Shown: piece after piece, positions 1 to 9,853 of the stretch
Layout of the letters: every line of letters starts with the position of its first letter
Position numbering within the stretch: position 1 is the stretch's first letter
Origin: Thiohalobacter thiocyanaticus
Lineage (GTDB): Bacteria > Pseudomonadota > Gammaproteobacteria > Thiohalobacterales > Thiohalobacteraceae
Reading direction: 5' to 3'
Length of the DNA stretch: 64,000 nt
NCBI RefSeq assembly: GCF_002356355.1
Contig: NZ_AP018052.1
Coordinates: 310,001-374,000 of the forward strand
Program-made: the position numbers and the translations under genes
Notes under the pieces: generated by a model
What the model was told of the DNA's origin: nothing
Database searches by the model: none
Seen by the model: the letters and a program-made list of their open reading frames with translations, nothing else

Positions 1-696
1 CGCCCCGTGTTCCGGCGCAGCAGCCAGCAGGTCACCCTGACCCCGGCCGGGGAACGCCTGCTGCGCCATGCCCAGGGCATCGTTCAGGCCTGGGAGCGGG
101 CCCAGCGCGCCGCCGGCGAGGACGAACGGACCCAGATCGTGGTGGCGGGCGTGGCCAGTTTCTGGGATATCTTCCTGCAGGATTGGCTCAACCGTGTGTA
201 TCGCGAACTCCCGGGCATCGCCCCCTGGGTTGAGGTCAGCACTGCTGCACGGGTGGCGGAGAAACTGATTCAGGGCGACGTGCATCTGGGGTTCCTCTAC
301 AGCCCGCCGCAGCATGCCGGTCTGGTGCTGCGTGAGGTCGAGCGCATGGAACTGGTACTGGTCTCGACCCGGCCGGGGCAGGCGCCCGAGGAGGCGCTGG
401 CGCGTGACTATGTGTTCGTCAACTGGGGTACGGCCTTCAGCAGCCAGCATGACCGCCAGTTCCCGCATCGGCCGCCGGGCGCGGCGCGCAGCAATTCCGG
501 GCGGGTAGCGCTCGGTCTGATTCAGGCCTGCGGGGGTGGGGCCTATCTGCCCCTGGCGCTGGTGCGCCGCGACCTGGATGCCGGCCGGCTGTACCGGTTG
601 GAGGATGCGCCGGTGTTCGAGTTGCACGCCTATGCGGCCTGGTCGGCCCGCGGCGAGCATGCCGAGCTGGTCGAGCGGATGCTGGGGTGTCTGTGA
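1..696 (+). CDS. LysR-family transcriptional regulator, 5' partial
   Basis: The frame is open from the first base, so the gene starts upstream of the window. The first visible residues (FRRSSQQVTLTPAGERLL) match the end of a LysR winged-helix domain: the wing, then the TPAG turn that leads into the linker helix. The remaining roughly 200 residues have the size and alpha/beta character of a LysR effector-binding domain. The regulated genes probably lie upstream, outside the window, so no effector can be named. The gene ends 190 bp before a convergent gene; the gap holds a REP-like repeat. Confidence 0.85.
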   Translation, partial: RPVFRRSSQQVTLTPAGERLLRHAQGIVQAWERAQRAAGEDERTQIVVAGVASFWDIFLQDWLNRVYRELPGIAPWVEVSTAARVAEKLIQGDVHLGFLYSPPQHAGLVLREVERMELVLVSTRPGQAPEEALARDYVFVNWGTAFSSQHDRQFPHRPPGAARSNSGRVALGLIQACGGGAYLPLALVRRDLDAGRLYRLEDAPVFELHAYAAWSARGEHAELVERMLGCL

Positions 697-735
697 GGGC
701 GGTTGCTGCAGGCAGGCGTAGATTCAATGCAACAG

Positions 736-820
736 GTAGGTCGGATTAGCCCGAAGGGCGTAATCCGACGCCCCGTGGCCATCCGTCCTTGTCGGGTTAC
801 GCTGCGCTAACCCGACCTAC
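736..820. repeat. REP-like inverted repeat, family A copy 1
   Basis: The element begins GTAGGTCGGATTAGC and ends GCTAACCCGACCTAC, so its outer ends are complementary, and each half is itself a small hairpin (TCGGATTA...TAATCCGA and GTCGGGTTA...TAACCCGAC). It lies between the convergent LysR and DUF971 genes. Related copies are at 24520-24645, 31729-31871, 33660-33733 and 48250-48327. A different short repeat (TTTGCGTCTCCGCGTCTCTG, 837-860) follows it and recurs near 24653 and 33793. Confidence 0.8.
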
Positions 821-886
821 GCAACTTTTGTTTTTCTTTGCGTCTCCGCGTCTCTGCGTTGAAATGAATCTCAGTCAACAGCAATC

Positions 887-1258
887 TCAGATGATTTGGC
901 TGGGGTCGCGGCGCTTGTGGCCGGCTTCGTCCAGCCGCTTCAGGTAATCCTGCCAGTAGGTGTCATAGTTCCTGCCCAGGTCGTACAGGGTGTCCCAGGA
1001 ATAGATGCCGGTGTTGTGGTTGTCGTCGAAATGCAGCTGCACGCCGTAGCTGCCTACCGGCGTGATGTTCTCGATGTTGACGTCTTCCTTGCCGACCTGC
1101 AGCACGCCCTGCCCCGGGCCGTGGCCCTGGACCTCGGCCGAGGGCGAATGCACCCGCAGGTATTCCGCCGGCAGGTTGAAGGTCTCGCCGGTGTCGAAGC
1201 TGATCTCCAGGGTGCGGGACTTCTGGTGCATGTTGATCTCGGTGGGGTGCGCGCTCAT
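887..1258 (-). CDS. DUF971 domain protein
   Basis: A 123-residue protein of the DUF971 family, a fold also found as the N-terminal domain of gamma-butyrobetaine hydroxylase. Family marks visible are the early SRTLEISFDTGE strand, LPAEYLRVHSPSAEVQGHG, and HFDDNHNTGIYSWDTLYDLG near the end. The start was set at the ATG (MSAHPTEI) preceded by GAGGAAG at good distance; the frame stays open further upstream but that part looks non-coding. It lies downstream of hslU in the same direction, an arrangement common in Gammaproteobacteria. The biochemical role is not established; a link to iron-sulfur or metal handling has been proposed for the family. Confidence 0.85.
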   Translation of the reverse strand: MSAHPTEINMHQKSRTLEISFDTGETFNLPAEYLRVHSPSAEVQGHGPGQGVLQVGKEDVNIENITPVGSYGVQLHFDDNHNTGIYSWDTLYDLGRNYDTYWQDYLKRLDEAGHKRRDPSQII

Positions 1259-1444
1259 GTCTGTCTTCCTCGGAAAAATCGGGTTGGTTCGCTGGTGCCA
1301 CCTTAGCCAAAGCCGTGTTGGCGGGCAAAATCCCCTGCAACTTGTGGGCGTCGGCAGCGAGTCACGCAAAGGCCGCAAGGGCAAAAAAGTGCAGGGATTT
1401 TTGAATCCAATCCAAATGCTGCCTTACTTGAGCCGAATCATGCT

Positions 1445-1530
1445 CGTCATTGCGAGGAACGAAGTGACGCGGCAATCCCCAACCGGTTGATTCTGCGGTA
1501 CGAGATTGCCACGCTGCGCTCGCAATGACG
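1445..1530. repeat. Dispersed stem-loop repeat between hslU and DUF971
   Basis: The 330 bp between the DUF971 start and the hslU stop hold no gene. They carry a long imperfect stem-loop whose outer arms are CGTCATTGCGAG (1445-1456) and CTCGCAATGACG (1519-1530), with inner GGCAATC / GATTGCC. Repeats of this type are widespread in bacterial intergenic regions. At 1364-1400 there is a purine-rich stretch (CACGCAAAGGCCGCAAGGGC) resembling the GCGTCTCCGCGTCT family on the opposite strand. Confidence 0.75.
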
Positions 1531-1588
1531 GCTAATTAAGTGCCATTCAAATCGACTACCCCTTTGCGCTTGAGTCGCTAAGGTATGA

Positions 1589-2947
<1,359 letters not shown>

Positions 2948-2950
2948 GGG

Positions 2951-3496
2951 TCAGCCTTCGTCCGTCAGGGTTTCGATGGTGAGGTTGCGGTTGGTGTAGA
3001 TGCAGATGTCGGCGGCGATGTGCAGGCCGCGTTCGACGATCTCACGCGCCTCCAGTTCGGTGTTCTCCAGCAGGGCGCGGGCCGCGGCCTGGGCGAAGGG
3101 GCCGCCGGAGCCGATGGCGATCAGGCCTTCCTCGGGTTCGACCACGTCGCCGTTGCCAGTGATGATCAGCGAGGCGGTCCTGTCCGCCACCGCCAGCAGC
3201 GCCTCCAGCCGGCGCAGGGCGCGGTCGGTGCGCCAGTCCTTGGCCAGCTCGACGGCGGCGCGGGTGAGATTGCCGCGGTGCTTCTCCAGCTTGGCCTCGA
3301 AGCGCTCGAACAGGGTAAAGGCGTCAGCGGTGCCGCCGGCGAAGCCGGCGATCACCTTGCCCTGATACAGGGTGCGCACCTTGCGCGCATTGCCCTTGAG
3401 CACGGTGTTGCCGAGCGTGACCTGGCCGTCGCCGCCGATTACCACCTGGTTGCCGCGGCGCACCGACAGGATCGTGGTGCCGTCGAATTGTTCCAC
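2951..3496 (-). CDS. hslV: HslV, peptidase subunit of the HslUV protease
   Basis: A 181-residue proteasome-type N-terminal nucleophile hydrolase. The catalytic threonine is expected in TTILSVRR after removal of a short leader (MEQFDG), seen in several family members but absent in E. coli. [12 protein letters not shown] and the Lys in KGNARKVR are conserved, as is the IGSGG turn. The start codon is GTG, supported by AGGAG about nine bases upstream. It is immediately upstream of hslU and downstream of xerC in the same direction, with a REP-like repeat in the 260 bp between xerC and hslV. Confidence 0.98.
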   Translation of the reverse strand: MEQFDGTTILSVRRGNQVVIGGDGQVTLGNTVLKGNARKVRTLYQGKVIAGFAGGTADAFTLFERFEAKLEKHRGNLTRAAVELAKDWRTDRALRRLEALLAVADRTASLIITGNGDVVEPEEGLIAIGSGGPFAQAAARALLENTELEAREIVERGLHIAADICIYTNRNLTIETLTDEG

Positions 3497-3671
3497 TGAC
3501 GCGCTCTCCTGTTGCGAGGGACTGGGGATTGTACCTGAAAGGGTGGCTCCGGGTCAGGCCGGGAGCCGGGAACGCAGAGGCTCGGAGGCGCAGAGGATGT
3601 GGGGTTGAATTGCCCGGCCGCTTCGCGGCGGGCAAATCAATTCGGTCGGAACCCGCCCCAGTTGTAAGAGC

Positions 3672-3755
3672 GTAGGATGGGTGGAGGCGCCACGCGCCGT
3701 AACCCATCGCCTGGCACAGGGAATGATGGGTTGCGCTGCGTTCCACCCATCCTAC
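3672..3755. repeat. REP-like inverted repeat, family B copy 1
   Basis: The element reads GTAGGATGGGTGGAGG ... GTAACCCATC, then GATGGGTTGCGCTGCG ... CACCCATCCTAC, two hairpins in mirror order. It ends two bases before the xerC stop codon. The 260 bp between xerC and hslV hold nothing else clear except a purine-rich AACGCAGAGGCTCGGAGGCGCAGAGG stretch at about 3570. Family B recurs around the RAYT gene at 11.4-13.4 kb. Confidence 0.8.
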
Positions 3756-3756
3756 G

Positions 3757-4680
3757 TTACTCCTCGCTCCTTACTCCTTTCCGCTTGCGCGCCCGCGGAT
3801 GGGCCTGGTCGTAGACCTCGGCCAGGTGCTGGAAGTCCAGATGGGTATAGATCTGGGTGGTGCTGATGTCGGCATGCCCAAGCAGTTCCTGCACCGCGCG
3901 CAGGTCGCCGCTGGATTCGAGCAGGTGGCTGGCGAAGGCATGGCGCAGCATGTGCGGATGCACGCGCCCCGGCAGGCCGCGGGCGCGGGCGCGGCGGTCC
4001 AGCCGCTGCTGGACGCTGCGCGGCGTGAGCCGGCTGCCGCGGCGGCTGACGAACAGGGCCGGTTCGTCCGGCGCGGCCAGTTCGGTGCGGACCTCCAGCC
4101 AGCGCGCCAGTGCCGTACGGGCCTGGCGTCCGACCGGCAGCACCCGGCTGCGATTGCCCTTGCCGGTGACGCTGACCAGGGCATCGCGCAGATCGAGATC
4201 GTTGCAGTCCAGTCCGACCAGCTCGGCCAGGCGCAGGCCGGAGGAGTAGATCAGTTCCAGCATGGCCTGGTCGCGGCGCTCCAGCGGATCCTCGCCGGCG
4301 GGCTGCAGCAGCTGGCTCATGCGGTCCACGTCCAGCACGGCCGGCAGCCGGCGCGGGCTCCTGGGGGCGCGGATGTCCCGGGCCGGGTTGTGCGTGAGCC
4401 GGCCCTGGCGGATCAGGAACTCGAACAGGCCGCGGGCGGCGGACAGGCGACGCTGGATGCTGCGCCCGCCCAGGCCGCGGCGATGCTCGCGCGCGGCGAA
4501 GGCGCGCAGTTCATGGGCGCTGAGCCGGTCCCAGTCGAGGCCATCCTGTTCCCGGAGATAATCGACCAGGGCACGGAGGTCGCGTCGGTAGTTGCTGAGG
4601 GTGTGCCCAGAGAGGCGGCGTTCATGGGCCAGGTGCTGCAGGTAGGCCTCGACGTCCGCCCATGCCGGTTCGGCGCTCAC
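3757..4680 (-). CDS. xerC: XerC tyrosine recombinase
   Basis: A 307-residue site-specific recombinase that, with XerD, resolves chromosome dimers at dif. The N-terminal SAM-like core-binding domain is followed by the catalytic domain with the Arg of SSGLRLAEL, the Lys of [17 protein letters not shown], the HADISTT histidine, and the nucleophilic Tyr of TQIYTHLD. The start is the GTG of [11 protein letters not shown], whose GTGA overlaps the DUF484 stop by 4 bp; a longer open frame upstream is unlike the family. The DapF-DUF484-XerC order is conserved in Gammaproteobacteria, and xerC followed by hslVU also occurs in other phyla. Confidence 0.95.
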   Translation of the reverse strand: MSAEPAWADVEAYLQHLAHERRLSGHTLSNYRRDLRALVDYLREQDGLDWDRLSAHELRAFAAREHRRGLGGRSIQRRLSAARGLFEFLIRQGRLTHNPARDIRAPRSPRRLPAVLDVDRMSQLLQPAGEDPLERRDQAMLELIYSSGLRLAELVGLDCNDLDLRDALVSVTGKGNRSRVLPVGRQARTALARWLEVRTELAAPDEPALFVSRRGSRLTPRSVQQRLDRRARARGLPGRVHPHMLRHAFASHLLESSGDLRAVQELLGHADISTTQIYTHLDFQHLAEVYDQAHPRARKRKGVRSEE

Positions 4681-5399
4681 GCCGGTTCCGGGGCCTCGAG
4701 GTAGGGGGCAAGGGCGCAGCCGATCAGGTCGCTCAGGTTGCGCAGGAAATGGGTGTCCATGCCCGGGTGGTAATAGTTCGCGTCCTCGTTGCCGATCGCA
4801 AGCATGCCGACGGCGGGGGTGCCGCCGAGCGGCAGCAGCGCGGCCGACTGCACCCGGGTGACGCGGTCGCCGAACAGGTAATCGAGTTGTTCCGGACGCA
4901 GGTGGCCGCACAGGCACTGGCCCTGCTGCAGGACGCGTTCGAACTGGCACAGCGCGGGCTCGCCGGCATGGATCAGGCGTACCTGTTCGCTGGCGACCGC
5001 GCGCGGCAGCCCCTGAATCGCCAGGGCCACGGCATCGGCGTTGAATTCGCCATAGAGGTGATCGAACAGGGTCTGCAGTGCGGCCTCCAGGCCGTGGGCC
5101 TGCATCAGGGCGACCGTCAGCCGGTGCAGGTTCTGGTGCAGGGCGTCGTTGTCGCGGCCGATCTGCACCAGTTCCATCAGCTTATGCTTGTACTGGCGGT
5201 TCTGCTCCCGCAGGCTCTCCACCTGGCGCTCGATCAGGGACACGGCCGCCCCGCTTGGATGTGAGAGTTCGAGTTGGGTCAGCAGCTGCGGCTGCTGCTC
5301 GAAGAAGTCCGGGTGCCGGCGCAGATAATCGGCGACCTGCCCGGCGTCGATCTCGCTGGCTGCCTCGCTGCGGGTGTCCAGATTGTTCTGTGTGTTCAT
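4677..5399 (-). CDS. DUF484 family protein (YigA-like)
   Basis: A 240-residue cytoplasmic protein of the DUF484 family, which has a GAF-like fold. The N-terminus carries the family signature [18 protein letters not shown], followed by a probable coiled coil ([20 protein letters not shown]) and a GAF-like body ending in the [14 protein letters not shown] segment. It overlaps dapF by 4 bp (ATGA) and xerC by 4 bp (GTGA), so all three are translationally coupled. No enzymatic role is known; its constant position between dapF and xerC is the main clue. Confidence 0.92.
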   Translation of the reverse strand: MNTQNNLDTRSEAASEIDAGQVADYLRRHPDFFEQQPQLLTQLELSHPSGAAVSLIERQVESLREQNRQYKHKLMELVQIGRDNDALHQNLHRLTVALMQAHGLEAALQTLFDHLYGEFNADAVALAIQGLPRAVASEQVRLIHAGEPALCQFERVLQQGQCLCGHLRPEQLDYLFGDRVTRVQSAALLPLGGTPAVGMLAIGNEDANYYHPGMDTHFLRNLSDLIGCALAPYLEAPEPA

Positions 5400-6226
5400 A
5401 GCTGGAGTGTCCCCTCAAACACGCTGACCGCCGGTCCGGTCATGAAAACGGATGCATCCTCGCCCGACCAGCTTATCACAAGATCGCCGCCGGGCAGGCT
5501 GACGCGCACACGCGCGTCGAGCCGGCCCTGCAGCCTTCCGGCCACTGCGGCGGCACAGGCGCCGGTGCCGCAGGCGCGGGTCTCGCCCACACCGCGTTCG
5601 AATACCCGCAGGTGAATATGGTCCGGTGCGTCAATCTGCATGAAGCCCACATTGACCCGGTTGGGAAATCGCGGGTGATGCTCGATGCGCGGCCCCAGGG
5701 TTGCCACCGGCGCCCGGTCGATGTCCTCGACCGTGAGCACGGCGTGCGGGTTGCCCATGGACAGGGCGCCGATCGTGTATTCCTGCCCCTCGACCTCGAG
5801 GCTGTACACAGGCGCGCGCGCCGGCGCCTGAAAGGGAATGGCGGCCGGCTCCAGCCGCGGCGGACCCATGTCCACCGTGACCTGGCCGTCGTCCTCCAGG
5901 CGCAGTGCGATCGGTCCCGCCAGGGTCTGCACGGTCAGCGCGCGTTTGGCAGTCAGGCCCTGGTCATGCACGAAGCGCATGAAGCAGCGCGCGCCATTGC
6001 CGCACTGCTCGACCTCGCCGCCATCGGCATTGTAGATGCGGTAGCGGAAGTCGGCCGCAGGGTCGGTCGCGGGTTCGACCAGCAGCAGCTGGTCGCAGCC
6101 GATGCCGCGATGGCGGTCGGCCAGGTGGCGCACCTGGTCGGGATTCAGGGCCACGCGCTGGTTGACCGCATCGATGACGACGAAGTCGTTGCCCAGGCCG
6201 TGCATCTTGGTGAAACGCAGGTTCAT
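5396..6226 (-). CDS. dapF: Diaminopimelate epimerase DapF
   Basis: A 276-residue cofactor-independent epimerase that converts LL- to meso-diaminopimelate for lysine and peptidoglycan synthesis. The two catalytic cysteines lie in [16 protein letters not shown] and in [11 protein letters not shown], and the start [19 protein letters not shown] is the family N-terminus. Length is normal. In many relatives dapF follows lysA directly; here a diaguanylate cyclase-type GGDEF gene and a small repeat separate them. The 3' end overlaps DUF484. Confidence 0.97.
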   Translation of the reverse strand: MNLRFTKMHGLGNDFVVIDAVNQRVALNPDQVRHLADRHRGIGCDQLLLVEPATDPAADFRYRIYNADGGEVEQCGNGARCFMRFVHDQGLTAKRALTVQTLAGPIALRLEDDGQVTVDMGPPRLEPAAIPFQAPARAPVYSLEVEGQEYTIGALSMGNPHAVLTVEDIDRAPVATLGPRIEHHPRFPNRVNVGFMQIDAPDHIHLRVFERGVGETRACGTGACAAAVAGRLQGRLDARVRVSLPGGDLVISWSGEDASVFMTGPAVSVFEGTLQL

Positions 6227-6268
6227 GCAGTCAATCGTCCGGAGTTGCGCAATAACTCACAAATCTGC

Positions 6269-6297
6269 CGTCATCCCGGCCTGCGCCGGGATGACGG
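6269..6297. repeat. Short palindromic repeat, family C copy 1
   Basis: CGTCATCCCGGC and GCCGGGATGACGG are inverted around a 4-base centre. It lies in the 171-bp gap upstream of dapF and downstream of the GGDEF gene. Related copies are at 33499-33630, 39329-39355 and 51654-51725, all between co-directional genes. Confidence 0.8.
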
Positions 6298-6397
6298 GCT
6301 AATAGTCGGCTGTGCATCCAAGGGCCATAATGCAGCGCCCACAAGACATTGTATTGTTTTTTGTTTCCCTGTGCTTGCGCGGCGATCCGCATTGGCC

Positions 6398-7468
6398 TCA
6401 TGCCGGTTCGGTGCTGACCACCCGGTTCTTGCCGCTGCGCTTGGCTGCATACAACCGGCGGTCGGCCTGGCGCAGCTGGTCGTCGAGACCGCCGCGGCTG
6501 TCGGCCTGATACACCCCGATGCTGATGGTGAAGCTGCGCTCCACGCCGTCGATGCGGATATGGCTGATCTGCTCGCGGATTTTTTCGGCGACCGCCTCGG
6601 CCTCGTGCAGGTCGGTCTCGGGCAGCAGCACCAGGAATTCCTCGCCTCCCCAGCGGGCGGAGAAGTCGCTGGCGCGCAGGCAGTGTCTGAGGATGCGGCC
6701 GGTCTCCTTGAGTACCGCATCGCCGACCTGGTGGCCGTGGCTGTCGTTGATCTGCTTGAAATCATCCAGGTCACACAGCAGCAGGCACCAGGGGTGACGC
6801 ATGCGGCGGGCGCGGGCCAGTTCCTGCTGCAGCTGTTCGTACATGGCGCGGCGGTTGGGCAGGCCGGTCAGGGTATCGGTGCGGGCCTCCCGTTCCATTG
6901 CCTGGCGCAGCGACTGCATGGCGAGATTGGCCTTGAAGCGGGAATACTCATGCACGTAGGACATGATGCTCACCGCCAGGAAGGAGGCGAGGAAGCGGGT
7001 GGTGAAATCCGACGCATATTCAGTCTGCAGCAGCGGATTGGCCGGGATCAGCAGCAGCGTTGCCATGACCAGGAAATAGGCGCCGAGCAGGCTCCCGCCC
7101 AGGCGCGGGCCGTACATGAACAGGATCAGGGGAATGGCGATATAGCTCCACAGCGGCCCGGTGCCGTTCACGCCGCCGGTGACCAGCAGGTACAGGCAGG
7201 TGACGGCCATGATGGTAATCACCACCCCGGCCGCGCTGCGGTAGTTGTGCAGCTGCCGGAACAGCAGGTAGTTGCTGATGCCGGCCAGGGCCGAGCAGAC
7301 CAGCAGCCCGCCGAGGATATAATCGCCGCGGGTCAGGGCGCTGAAGCCGAACATGAACAGGTAGGCCGAGCCCACGGTGGAGAACAGGGCGATGATGAAG
7401 GCCTGCCGGTTGCGGTCGACATTCAGCGCCTGGGCAGTGCCCGGGCTGGGACGTGTCGGGTTATTCAT
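6398..7468 (-). CDS. Membrane-anchored diguanylate cyclase (GGDEF)
   Basis: A 356-residue protein with about six hydrophobic helices in the first 175 residues and a C-terminal GGDEF domain. The catalytic motif is GGEEF, preceded at the correct five-residue distance by RASD, the RxxD inhibitory site that binds c-di-GMP. DTLTGLPNRR and LCDLDDFKQINDSHGH are typical substrate and metal segments. It should therefore be an active, product-inhibited cyclase responding to something sensed in the membrane. It interrupts the usual lysA-dapF pair and is flanked by gaps of 143 and 171 bp, so it may have been inserted and may have its own promoter. Confidence 0.93.
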   Translation of the reverse strand: MNNPTRPSPGTAQALNVDRNRQAFIIALFSTVGSAYLFMFGFSALTRGDYILGGLLVCSALAGISNYLLFRQLHNYRSAAGVVITIMAVTCLYLLVTGGVNGTGPLWSYIAIPLILFMYGPRLGGSLLGAYFLVMATLLLIPANPLLQTEYASDFTTRFLASFLAVSIMSYVHEYSRFKANLAMQSLRQAMEREARTDTLTGLPNRRAMYEQLQQELARARRMRHPWCLLLCDLDDFKQINDSHGHQVGDAVLKETGRILRHCLRASDFSARWGGEEFLVLLPETDLHEAEAVAEKIREQISHIRIDGVERSFTISIGVYQADSRGGLDDQLRQADRRLYAAKRSGKNRVVSTEPA

Positions 7469-7611
7469 TCACTGCTTCTGATTTGTTCATGCGGGCACCC
7501 CGCGGGCTGCACGAATGACCCCAGACAGAAGAATGTGAAGGGGCCGGGCAGTCCCGGGAGTTGTCCGCCAGCGCGACGTTGTTACCACTTATCCATACTG
7601 AAGCGGCGAGG

Positions 7612-8865
7612 TCAATCCTCCGGCAGCAGTGTCTCGCCCCGGTACAGATCCTCGATGGCCTCGCGCGGGCGGATGAGGTGGATCCGGTCGCCGTCGACCA
7701 TGATCTCGGGCGGCCGCGGTCGCGAGTTGTAGTTGGAGCTCATGGTGAAGCCGTAGGCCCCGGCCGAGCGCACCGCCAGCAGGTCGCCTGCCGTCAGCGC
7801 CAGTTCACGCGCCTTGCCCAGGAAGTCGCCGGTCTCGCACACCGGCCCGACGATGTCGTAGCAGCGGGATTCGGTGTCCTGGCGCGGCCGGACCGGGATG
7901 ATCTCCTGCCAGGCGCTGTAGAGCGAAGGCCGGATCAGATCGTTCATGCCGGCATCGACAATGGCGAAGTTGTGCGCCTCGGTCCGCTTGAGGTACTCGA
8001 CCCGGGTGACCAGGATGCCGGCGTTGCCCGCGATGGCCCGCCCCGGCTCGATCAGGATCTCCAGCGCGCGGTCGCCCAGTTCGGCCAGCAGCGGCGCGAC
8101 ATACTCGGCCGGCTCCGGCGGGGTCTCGTCGCGGTAGCGGATGCCCAGGCCGCCGCCGAGGTCCAGGTGCTCGAGTACGATGCCGTCCGCCGCCAGCCGG
8201 TCGACCAGCGCCAGCACCCGGCGCAGGGCATCGATGAAGGGCTCGGTGCGGGTGAGTTGGGAACCGATGTGGCAGTCGATGCCGATCACGCGCAGATGCC
8301 GGTGTCCGGCGATGTCGCGATAGATGGCCTCGGCCTCGCCGATGTCGATGCCGAACTTGTTCTCCTTCAGCCCGGTGGAGATGTAGGGGTGGGTGCCGGC
8401 GTCCACGTCCGGGTTGACCCGCAGCGAGACCGGCGCCGGGATATCCACATCGGCGGCCACCTCGGCCAGGCGCTCGAGCTCGCTCAGCGATTCCACATTG
8501 AAGCAGTGGATACCGGCCTCCAGGGCCTGGCGCATCTCCGCGGCGGTCTTGGCCACGCCGGAGAAGACCACCTTCGCCGGGTCGCCGCCGGCGGCCAGCA
8601 CCCGGGCCAGTTCGCCGCCGGAGACGATGTCGAAACCCGAGCCCAGCCGGGCCAGGCAATTCAGCAGCGCCAGGTTGGAATTGGCCTTGACGGCATAGCA
8701 GACCCGGTGCGGCCGGCCGGCCAGGGCGGCGTCGAAGGCGTGCCAGTGACGCTCCAGCGTGGCGCGGGAGTAGATGTAGCAGGGCGAGCCGTGGGTGTGC
8801 ACGATGTCGGCGACCGGCACGTCCTCGGCATACAGACTGCCGTTGCGATAGTCGAAGGCATCCAT
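7612..8865 (-). CDS. lysA: Diaminopimelate decarboxylase LysA
   Basis: A 417-residue PLP-dependent decarboxylase performing the last step of lysine synthesis. The PLP lysine is in CYAVKANSNLALL near residue 55; HIGSQ, the GGGLGIRY glycine loop and CETGDFLG are all present. The start MDAFDYRNGSLYAEDVPV fits the family, and lies 7 bp after the lptM stop. There is no clear Shine-Dalgarno sequence, which suits coupling to the preceding gene. Confidence 0.96.
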   Translation of the reverse strand: MDAFDYRNGSLYAEDVPVADIVHTHGSPCYIYSRATLERHWHAFDAALAGRPHRVCYAVKANSNLALLNCLARLGSGFDIVSGGELARVLAAGGDPAKVVFSGVAKTAAEMRQALEAGIHCFNVESLSELERLAEVAADVDIPAPVSLRVNPDVDAGTHPYISTGLKENKFGIDIGEAEAIYRDIAGHRHLRVIGIDCHIGSQLTRTEPFIDALRRVLALVDRLAADGIVLEHLDLGGGLGIRYRDETPPEPAEYVAPLLAELGDRALEILIEPGRAIAGNAGILVTRVEYLKRTEAHNFAIVDAGMNDLIRPSLYSAWQEIIPVRPRQDTESRCYDIVGPVCETGDFLGKARELALTAGDLLAVRSAGAYGFTMSSNYNSRPRPPEIMVDGDRIHLIRPREAIEDLYRGETLLPED

Positions 8866-8872
8866 GGGCGGT

Positions 8873-9007
8873 TTACTGCTGCTCGCTGGTGCCGGCATCG
8901 GGCAGGTACAGCGGTCCCTTCTGGCCGCAGCCGCCGAGCAGGCCCGCAAGCACGAGCACGAGCAGCAGGGCGGGCCGGTAGCACGGCTGTGTTAAGGTGA
9001 GACGCAT
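8873..9007 (-). CDS. lptM: LptM-type small lipoprotein (YifL / LppL-like)
   Basis: A 44-residue lipoprotein precursor. A hydrophobic signal (ALLLVLVLAGLLGGC) ends in a lipobox with Cys27, followed by GQKGPLYLPD, the hallmark of the family whose E. coli member assists maturation of the LptDE LPS translocon. It sits directly upstream of lysA, the arrangement seen in Pseudomonas (lppL-lysA-dapF). The ATG at 9007 is the only sensible start. Confidence 0.9.
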   Translation of the reverse strand: MRLTLTQPCYRPALLLVLVLAGLLGGCGQKGPLYLPDAGTSEQQ

Positions 9008-9079
9008 GATTGGATTCGGCTGGCGTGTGTCAGCCGGCAACATACCCCAAGCCCGAGTACCCATCAAGGTGACAAACGC

Positions 9080-9763
9080 GTGCCCGACTACGAACCTCCG
9101 CTGATTCTGGAGCCACCGGCCGGTACCGGGGTGCGCGCCAGCGTGATCTGGCTGCACGGCCTGGGGGCCAGCGGGCATGACTTCGAGCCGCTGATTCCCG
9201 AACTGGGACTGCTGGAGCGCGGCGTGCGCTTCGTGCTGCCGCATGCGCCGGAGCAGCCGGTCACCATCAACGGTGGTGCGGTGATGCCCGCCTGGTACGA
9301 CATCCGTGAACCGGACATCAATGCCGTCCCCGATGCGGACGGCATCCGGCGCTCGGTGGATTACCTGCAGCGGCTGGTGGCCGCGGAGATCGCACAGGGG
9401 CTGCCCTCCGGGGCCGTACTGGTGGCGGGCTTCTCCCAGGGCGGCGTCATCGCCCTGCACGCCGGCCTGACCCACCCGGCGCCGCTGGGCGGGGTACTGG
9501 CCCTGTCGACCTATCTCGCCCTGCCCGAGGCGCTCAGCCGCGAGATGCCGCCGGCCAACCGGGCCGTGCCGGTGTTCCTGGCGCACGGCACGGCCGATCC
9601 GGTGGTGCCCTTCGCCCTGGCCGGGGCCGCCCGTGACCGGCTGACCGGGTTGGGTTGCGCGGTGGATTTCCATGCCTATCCTGTGCCCCATACCGTGTCG
9701 CTGGACGAGGTCGCCGATATCCGCGCCTGGCTCGCGGCCCGGCTGGCACCATGGCTGGACTGA
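9080..9763 (+). CDS. Carboxylesterase / phospholipase, alpha/beta hydrolase
   Basis: A 227-residue cytoplasmic serine esterase of the family that includes Pseudomonas carboxylesterase and acyl-protein thioesterase. The oxyanion segment IWLHGLGASGHDF comes first, the nucleophile is Ser119 in GFSQGG, the acid is the Asp of HGTADPVVP, and the histidine is in YPVPHTVS. The start codon is GTG, with AAGGTG eight bases upstream. It is transcribed divergently from lptM-lysA with only about 70 bp between start codons, so the promoters must overlap. The natural substrate cannot be told. Confidence 0.92.
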   Translation: MPDYEPPLILEPPAGTGVRASVIWLHGLGASGHDFEPLIPELGLLERGVRFVLPHAPEQPVTINGGAVMPAWYDIREPDINAVPDADGIRRSVDYLQRLVAAEIAQGLPSGAVLVAGFSQGGVIALHAGLTHPAPLGGVLALSTYLALPEALSREMPPANRAVPVFLAHGTADPVVPFALAGAARDRLTGLGCAVDFHAYPVPHTVSLDEVADIRAWLAARLAPWLD

Positions 9764-9853
9764 GCCGGCACCCTTGATGCACGTCAACGCATGCACAGCC
9801 GGCTCGCGTAGACTGGGTGCATCCGGAAACAAACTCATCTTCAAGTGATCGCG

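Noticed and set aside
5612-7732. Long open frame on the + strand (about 700 codons)
   Set aside because: It lies opposite dapF and the GGDEF gene, crosses their intergenic gap, and encodes a Gly/Ala/Gln/His-rich sequence without motif. High GC leaves such antisense frames open.
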